Below are positions 57,077 to 64,000 of a stretch of DNA of 64,000 bases, piece by piece. Made by a program: the position numbers and the translations under genes. The notes beneath the pieces were generated by a model, which saw nothing but the letters and a program-made list of their open reading frames with translations, was not told where the DNA came from and did not search any database. Source of the DNA: Ancistrus triradiatus (taxonomy: Eukaryota > Chordata > Actinopteri > Siluriformes > Loricariidae); the NCBI GenBank assembly GCA_025084515.1, contig JAJAGP010000568.1, positions 124,001-188,000 on the forward strand, read 5' to 3'. Numbering within the stretch: position 1 is the stretch's first letter; each line of letters begins with the position of its first letter.

Positions 57077-57280
57077 TCATTGTGTTGATTTATACAGAGG
57101 TGTTGATGCCCTTTGAACTTTCAAAGTCCGCTTCAAATGCATTCTAGAATTGAAAAAACGCCTTAGATAGTCCTCACGATATGAGAGTGAAAGGGAAATC
57201 ACCGAAGACAACAGCATGTCTGCAATGAAGGGTTTCGTGTTTGCCTGTGGGCTTTTAAGGCACGTTGACCTCCGGGAGCC
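57077..57280 (-). other. Exon-like open frame with acceptor-like site
   Basis: On the minus strand 'tttcctccttcttacag' is a good splice-acceptor match. After it an open frame of about 67 codons runs to a stop at 57,077. The frame is also open upstream to 57,508, giving 143 codons from an ATG, one of the two longest non-microsatellite frames. The product, rich in Ser and Arg (KPFIADMLLSSVISLSLSYR in the middle), matches no family I know. No poly-A signal is evident soon after the stop. It could be a noncoding RNA exon or chance. Confidence 0.22.
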
Positions 57281-57508
57281 CTGTAAGAAGGAGGAAATGG
57301 ATATATGAGAGGATGGAACCTCAGGTTGCCTGAGCTGCACCCCTGGTTTGGGTTGCAGTGGTTCTCTGATAAAACCCCAGCTACTGACAGAGCTGTGGGA
57401 CAAAAGGGGGACTGGCGGAACTGCTCTTTCAGCCCTAATGGGCTCTGTTACTGTAGAGTGCTGAAAGAACCATGTGATGAAAAAGCTTCTGCCACAGAGA
57501 CTTGCCAT

Positions 57509-60500
57509 GCCAAGAACAACTCTTCAATTACACATGGTATTCCTTTGATTCTGGGAGGCGGATAAGGCATTAAATAACTGGAATTAGAAGTTCAATTAAG
57601 AAAAGTCGAGCAACTAGCAATAACCAAGCCTATAAGTAACAGCTTTAGAGAACGAAACAGATACATGACTCAAACCACGGTGTAGGCACCTAAAATCATG
57701 GAACAAGAATGAGGGTGTCCAGGTATCAAAGCCCCTAATGAAGGTATTTCCCTTGATTGTCAAAGAACCCATATTGTTAAAATGCCATAATCTTCAAACT
57801 AAGCTTTTTATCTCAAGAAGATAAAGAACAACATCCGGATTTGGCCACACAGCCAGTGGTAGCAGCAGGCAGGAAGGGAAGCCAGTACAGCATCCTCATC
57901 TGGAGCGCATTAGCTCTTCACTGAGTTGGCGTGAACCTTGCTGCCAAGCCTTTACAGAGTTTTGTCTTTTCCTGAAAATGATCTCTAAACCTGAACAGGG
58001 TGTCTGATGCAATGCTTGCAACAAACTACTGGCACAAAAATACTCTTCCTGAGAGAGTGAGCGGGGTGGAGGGGTGGGGGGTGATGGAGACAGAGTCTGT
58101 CTGTCCTTCAGCCCCTGGTATATAAAGGCCAGAAGGTAATAATCCCCAACATCTGGAAGCATCTGCTACGGTGGATTATCTCGTTTTTAGGGTTGGGCCT
58201 TTACCAAGACCAACCCTTCATTACATCCCTCCTCCCAATCCTGTCCAAAGGACCTGGATAAGATGCAATAACACTAGCACACTGAGGTCCTTATATAAAC
58301 AGTAGGGTGGTAATAATAAACATTGGCAATTTAGTATTATGTGGAAAAGGCATCTAAAAGCACATTACCTCTTATCATTTATTGTTTGCATACAGAAACC
58401 CAATCTGCATGGGCATGTAATGTGGGGTAACCCACAGTGTGTCACCGATCAAGTCGTGATGGCACAGTTATTTACATAAAATGGTACCCTCCCTAAATTG
58501 GACAACAAGCATCTCACAGGTCTACATTAGCCTCTGCTGAGGTAATCGAGAGAGCTCGTGGTGGGATCCTGTCCTTCTCACCACAACACATGGAGCCCAT
58601 TGTGGTTTCAAGGCAAAGGGATTAGAAAGTTTGGAAGGGGCTATGCTCACATCATGGTGCGAAATGAAATCTTTCAGATCAAATTAAATATTGCTGGATA
58701 TTATTTATTGAGAGGATTTGCTGTAGATGTCTACCTGGGCAGCCAGTGCACCCAGCTGAGTAGATGATGCTGGGGCAGCAGGACCAGATGCATCCTCCTG
58801 ATGAACAGAGAGGTCTGGCAATTAAGTCACAAATGCCCAGGCAGAAAGACAATAGTTAATGGATATGAAAAGGTGTTGATATCAAGCAGATTTGATTTTT
58901 TTAGAGATGATGTGACAGGTTAGTGAGATGGACCTTAAAAGCAGAGATTAGAAAGAGGCGAATGTAAAGAATGTAAAGTGGAAAAGCAAGAGAGGTGAAA
59001 AAACAAGTTGAAAGAGAGAGGAATGACAAGGAACTTGAGGACAAACAGACGTGTGTCGCTTACAGAAATTTGCAATTGTGCAGAGCACAAAGTACTACAT
59101 TTTCTCCATGTCAAGCTCGTGATACACAATATGGCAATGCATTAGAATTATGGGTGCACCAAAATCCGTGGCTGAAACAGAACCCAAACAAAATGTAACA
59201 TTTGGCCAAAGGCCAAATACAGTTTTTCACAATTTTTCATTAATTTTCCCACCGTTCTCACCATTCCATAAATGAAATGCCTAACTGTTTGCTTTTCAAG
59301 CAAGTTTTTTTTTTCTTACTGAAAAATTGTTTAAACATAAATCATAATACATTTAAAAATAATTATTTTTTATTAGTATTATTTTAATTTTAAACGTACC
59401 TACATACGTATAAAATTGAATTGCAGGACTATCTATAAGACTAAAAAATAAAATGATTTAATTATATTCCACCTGTTGTTCGGTGTCTCAGGTGTTAAAT
59501 ATGTATGTAATTATGTAAATGCACGTTTTTATAAATTTCACATAATACTTATGACTCTTGCTAGTTGTAATCAATTAATTTATGACCAGTTAACTGCTTT
59601 ATATATATATAAAAATAAAGCTCCTCGGTTTATGATAAACTCAGCGTGAGATGGGTTTATTGGAATGTAGCCCTATTGAAAATCATGGATTACTTGTGCT
59701 GCATTCAACTGACTTATTATGATAACCTCCAGTTTGATAATATGTCAACTTGACAATGCGTCAGCTGCAGTACTGATAGAGTTTTAGGCCAGTATAAGCT
59801 CCAGTTCAACTACCCGGAATCATATCACTGCATCCAATGCCACAAATCACAGTGAAGCAACTGTTCTTCTCATTTATAGTTAACTAAATAATTATGAATC
59901 ATATTCATTTCACACACAATAACTACAGACTAGGTCACAATATACATCAGTATGAATTTATGTTACACACATCATACTACATTTAGTCTCTGCAGAGACA
60001 CACATGCACAGCAGGTGAATCAGTCAAGCAAAACAAGGGCTTCAGACTTGCTTTGTGCTTCAGATGCCACAGAGAGGGCAAGAATATTCTACCAAGCATG
60101 ACAACAGTATACGTGGCCACAAAGGGGAATTTCTGAGACTTAACAAGATGGGCTCTATAAAAACGGCATGCACTGTGGAGCATGTCTAAACCAACTGAAC
60201 AAACCAATTAAACTGCCCCAGGACTAAGGGTCTGCCATGAAAACAATGTTCCACTAGCTATACAGATGTAGTGGCATGGAATGATGGGTACAAAAGTCAA
60301 CCTTAGGAGATGGCTGTTATGTTTTCTCTTTGTTAGAGCCAAGCGGGAAAATCACGTGTTAAGAGAAAACAAGAATACCATAATTAAGGCAACTTGCTAT
60401 TTAGGGCAAACTAAAATCTGTGTTTGTTTCAATGGCTTATTAATATCTGAGACCAAACACACACCAATGAGTACTTACAAGTAGGGGTGTGTGATATGTA

Positions 60501-61055
60501 TAGTCTACAATAATATCTTAATTGTTGTTTTATCCGTGTGAGCTGACAGAGTATGTCACTTGCTTTGTAAAAAATAAATAAATAAAAAAAACAGTCAAAA
60601 ACACACCATAAGAGTTCAATGTATTCACTGCATCATGTAACCAGGTAGGACAGACTACACACAGAGAGCATGCAACATGCATAAACCAAACTAGTGTTCT
60701 ACCTAAAAGCGCATGACTGAAGATAAAAATGAGTGAACAAACTGCACCTGGAGACAAAATACAGACACCACCAGCCTCACAGTCTACGTCATTAGATTTA
60801 ATTGCTAGATGTGGCTGATCCTCACTCGCATGGAGGTGGTTTGGCTTTTAACAAATGGATGTTGCACAAAAGATGGAAAACTGCAAACTATGTCAAAAAT
60901 TGGTTGACAGACAGTTCAACAACTAACTTATTTCAACATCCGAGAACTAACCACCATGCCGAATATGAAGATGATGACAAACTTTGTTGACCAAATATGT
61001 GGTGTTGCGGCAAAATGTGAAACTTTGTGCAGTTTATGTGCTTCAGTTTTTACTT
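57509..61055. other. Long stretch without recognised genes or named repeats
   Basis: About 3.5 kb in which I recognise no transposon family. A TATA-box consensus, 'tatataaaggccag', lies on the plus strand at about 58,119, inside a GC-balanced stretch (57,840-58,250), but no downstream gene is visible. The rest is AT-rich with simple runs. Short frames of 60-88 codons lack motifs. Confidence 0.4.
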
Positions 61056-61287
61056 GAAGTAGTGGTGGACAGTAATGAAGTAAATGTAATTTCTTACAAT
61101 ATTTTTTTTCCCAGTTATCGTTAATTTATTTAAGTATTTGCATTTTGAGTGACTTTTTACTTCAACTTCACTACATTTCAAAGTCAAATATCTTACTTTT
61201 TCTGCACTACATTATGTGAAGTCAGTCATTCCTTTTGGCTTGTGTGTGCATAAAAACGAGAAGCAAAAATTGATGACAATTGTCATC
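61056..61287. mobile_element. Palindromic 'aagta' MITE, left part
   Basis: 'agtggtggacagtaatgaag' and following 'atttaagtatttgc', 'ttttacttcaacttcactac' belong to the same MITE kind as 36,875. It is interrupted at 61,288 by a pogo-like element and resumes at 61,827. Confidence 0.6.
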
Positions 61288-61826
61288 TACCGTATTTTTC
61301 GGACCATAAGGCGCACTTCAAATCCTTTAACTTTCTCAAAAATCGACAGTGCGCCTTAAAATGCGATGCGCCTAATGTACAAATTAATTCTGGTTGTGCT
61401 TTCTGACCTAGAACCGATTGTAGATGGTACACGGCGCTCATAAATCTGTCGAAATGTTTTAGCACGGCCTTGGTAAGTTACGAAGCTTACGGCAACTGTA
61501 GTCCGGAGCATAGCGGAGTAATACGGTATGTGCTTCAGCATTAGGGTACGTGCATTCATTCATTACTTTTCGAAGCGAATGGAAATAGAGCAGCTGCGAG
61601 AGAATTCAACATTAACGAATCAATGATACGGAAGTGGAGGAAGCAAGAAGACGCCCTGCGCCAGGTAAAGACCAAACTGAGCTTCCGACGGAACTTAAGA
61701 GTTTTGTTTCATTTCATGCGCCTTATAACCCGGTGCGCCTTATGTATGAACATAGACCCTTTAGAAGTCGATCATTGATATTGCGCCTTATAACCCGGTG
61801 TGCTTTATAGCCCGGAAAATACGGTA
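61288..61826 (+). mobile_element. pogo-like element, internally deleted, nested
   Basis: The ends form an inverted repeat: 'taccgtatttttcggaccat' at 61,288 and 'tagcccggaaaatacggta' ending at 61,826, with TA as first and last bases. Subterminal 'ataaggcgcac' and 'gcgccttata' units are repeated near both ends (61,306, 61,720, 61,780). At about 61,585-61,700 the plus strand codes for a helix-turn-helix of the CENP-B/pogo type: AAAREFNINESMIRKWRKQE, then DALRQV. The DDE core is missing, so it is nonautonomous at present. Overall length is about 539 bp. Confidence 0.85.
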
Positions 61827-62100
61827 ATGAGAATTTGTTAAAAGATTAGTGTCCCAAGAGTGACACTAGAGCCTTTTCACCTAAAATTTGTTAATTAAGC
61901 AAATTGTAGTGCTACAAAAATTATAATAGTACATTAGAGCCATAATAAATATTGATACGTTGCTTTTAAATGTACTTAAGTATCGAAAGCAAAATACTTT
62001 TGTATTCTTACTCACGTGGAGCTCTGAAGGGAAGACTTCTACTTTTACTGAAGTAATATTTTACCTTGGGTGTCTCTACTGTAACTTAAGTGCATGGTTT
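61827..62100. mobile_element. Palindromic 'aagta' MITE, right part
   Basis: 'gcttttaaatgtacttaagt', 'aatacttttgtattcttact' and 'ctacttttactgaagtaata' are the inverted counterpart of the left part. The end 'tctctactgtaactta' mirrors 'agtaatgaagtaaatg' only roughly. Confidence 0.55.
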
Positions 62101-62984
62101 GATTTCTAGCTCCATACACCGGATTTAAGTGAATAAATAAGACCTCTTTTCCTTAAAGTTAAATTTCCTTTGCTGTTTTTGTACACACACTGTACAAACA
62201 TTTCTGAAGGATCCAAAGCATCGCCTAATTATTGATTTCAACAAAATCCCAGACAATATCTAGATATTTTTGTCAACATCACACCCTACATACAAGCCTT
62301 AATTGATATGTACATTGATGTTAAAGTGGAGAACATGTTTCAGTGTAAACACTGAAAGAAATAGAAAGTGAGGACAGGCTGAAGACTGAGATAGAGGAGA
62401 TAAAGCTGTCTTGGTCGACAATTAAGGGCACTCAGGTCAAGCAGTGTCCTGACACTGAGCGTACACGGGTCAAAAGGTCTTTCCCTCTACCCAGTGGTGC
62501 TGCTTTTCCTCACAATGTAGGTTACGTCGGTCAGCAAGGCCATGGCTCACATTATACCATTTCTACTGGAATATTGCTATCTTTAAATCTAAAAAAGATT
62601 TACATTACAGATGATTTTACACAGTGACATGAGCAAAAATGAAGCAAACTTCTAGCACCAACAATAATGCAACAACAGCCTCCAAAGTCAGAGCTGACAG
62701 ATGCTTCCATTCAACAAAAGCCCCTAGGCAGCTAGGGCTAAATGGTGAGATCCAGGTAGGGCCAAAAAAACGAACCAGGCCAAAAATTCCATCCCTCACT
62801 ATATGACTGATTCGAGTGTTGAACTAGCGTTGGTGGCAAACCGCACAGAGAGTAGTAAGCGTCCCAGCAGGTTTTAAAAGTGGGCGGGCAACACATCAAA
62901 ACAAATAGGCAAGAAAGGTTACAGTGGCTCCAGGTGATCCCACTGACACGTGGCCACATCTGCTTCCAATTCGAACTTGTTTAC
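62101..62984. other. Unrecognised sequence
   Basis: No gene or named repeat recognised. Confidence 0.45.
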
Positions 62985-63113
62985 CCTTGCAAGTGAAGCC
63001 AACCAGTCCCACAGAAGGATGCACAGAGAGAGTGCAAATCTCCCAAACTTTCATTAATGCTAATGGTTCTGTTTGTGTCCAAGTTTGCAAGTTTGTACCC
63101 AAGAAATGCATCT
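62985..63113 (-). other. Possible exon (coding or noncoding)
   Basis: Minus strand: the acceptor-like run 'ttatgtcctgctaatcag' has a pyrimidine tract and a branch-point-like 'tgctaat'. It precedes a 129-nt segment that ends with 'caagg' followed by 'gtaaac', a donor match. Two of three frames are open through it, one starting with an ATG two bases in (MHFLGTNLQTWTQTEP). With two open frames coding is undecided; a long noncoding RNA exon is equally possible. The product was not recognised. Confidence 0.25.
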
Positions 63114-63438
63114 CTGATTAGCAGGACATAAATAAAAGTAAAAACCAACTGTAAACAATTCAGACATGTAATGGATGACGTAAATATAAAGGAGAAATTT
63201 ACACTGAACTGCGAGTGTGTGTGTACGATTTTTTCGCTGCTTATTCGTAACAAACTGAAAATGCTGTTTGCAAGTATGTGCCTGTACTACTATATGTAGT
63301 ACTCATTAGTATGTCCCTCCTTCTACATGCATATTCTCTCTGACTTAAAACTATATAAACTGTATACAGAGGAGGCCAACAGTGAGACTACTAATGAAAA
63401 TGCTTTTCTTGAGTGTTTTTCTTTGTAAATATTAATTA

Positions 63439-64000
63439 CAGTGGTACCTCGGTTGTCGGTACATTTTGACCAGAAAATGTGTCTCAGTTCTCAATGTTTG
63501 CTCAGTGCTCAGGACAGTTCCTTAAAGTTGTAAGAGTTGAATCGCGCGAATCGTTTCAACCAAAACATGATTCACTATTCAGTACACAGTGATTCATGTT
63601 CACTATAGCAGTTTCTCAGTGAAGATCTCCACTATTCCATCGTGTTTCTCTTTATTTTTACATTTATAGTGCTGCATTCTTATTGCAAACACGTCTCCTT
63701 GCTCCTAAAAGGGTATTGACTGCCAAGCAAAAGGGAAACAGGAACTTGATGCTCCAGAAGACACAGACAGACTGCAGTTAGCATTAGCAGCTATGCTAGC
63801 TCCCGACATCAATACAGGAAGTGTTACTTTTTACTTTCAATCCATTACTCACTAAATTACATGAGATGTAACACTTTATTATAAAATAAGCTTTGTGTTG
63901 ATGATTTTGGCCAACTGTAGGTTAATGTAAATGTTTTAAATATTAACTTATCATTACTTATCCTAGGCTCTGATATGCTATAGACTGCTCAACCAAACAG
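63439..64000 (-). mobile_element. pogo-like TIR element, cut by window end
   Basis: It starts with the terminus 'cagtggtacctcggttgtcg', of the same family as 44,828-45,724 but in the opposite orientation. The shared interior includes 'gaagatctccactattcc', a stretch corresponding to the start of the transposase ('gctcctaaaagggtattgac'; the ATG is lost) and 'cactttattataaaataagc'. The other end lies beyond 64,000. Confidence 0.72.

Noticed and set aside
58119..58135. Core promoter at the TATA consensus
   Set aside because: A single TATA match without a downstream coding frame or splice pattern is not enough evidence.
1..64000. CRISPR arrays, operons, phage or bacterial systems
   Set aside because: The window has eukaryotic repeat content throughout; no regularly spaced repeats with unique spacers and no long gene clusters were found.

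Overview
This window looks like intergenic or long-intron DNA from a teleost fish. It is AT-rich, has no long open reading frame, and is packed with decayed interspersed repeats of kinds typical of ray-finned fish: Tc1/mariner and pogo-like DNA transposons, a hAT transposase relic, palindromic MITEs, a tRNA-derived SINE, L2-like LINE 3' ends, and long CA, TA and GA microsatellites. The SINE head and the mix of Tc1 families would fit an ostariophysan such as a catfish, but that is an inference and not shown by the sequence. No complete protein-coding gene, classical tRNA, rRNA, CRISPR array or prokaryotic operon was found. No new biological system was recognised; the most interesting content is the layering of the repeats and a few possible exons.

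Layout. 1-7,500: a Tc1 relic, a small MITE, a SINE head, a hAT transposase fossil abutting a Tc1 3' end that is itself split by a foldback element, then further Tc1 pieces. 8,400-12,550: copies of one long-TIR Tc1/mariner-like family, followed directly by a full SINE. 12,550-16,500: mostly unrecognised, with CA and TA repeats, an unrecognised minus-strand ORF and a tRNA-like repeat. 16,560-18,080: a Tc1 relic split by a 5'-truncated LINE. 18,080-25,370: TIR elements, a palindromic MITE, a SINE, a GA repeat and a second Tc1 relic split by a LINE. 25,370-30,700: unrecognised sequence, an interleaved local duplication and a Tc1-like fossil. 31,140-34,400: the largest repeat-poor and more GC-balanced block, the best candidate for conserved regulatory DNA, with one exon-like segment on the minus strand. 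34,560-46,700: microsatellites, Tc1 remnants, MITEs, SINEs, a full-span decayed Tc1 and a pogo-like element. 46,700-52,190: a possible minus-strand terminal exon, a LINE end, a perfect 38-nt palindrome and a long CA repeat. 52,194-53,589: the best preserved Tc1-like element. 53,590-64,000: Tc1, MITE and SINE fragments, a second copy of a dispersed repeat, a pogo-like element nested inside another repeat, and a pogo-family element cut by the window end.

The coding remnants do not work together as a pathway. All recognisable coding remnants are transposase or reverse-transcriptase fragments with stops and frameshifts. The nesting gives a relative order of insertion: Tc1 families came first, LINEs and foldback elements entered them later, and the pogo-like element entered an older palindromic repeat. 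Family names are given only as far as visible motifs allow, since no database search was possible.
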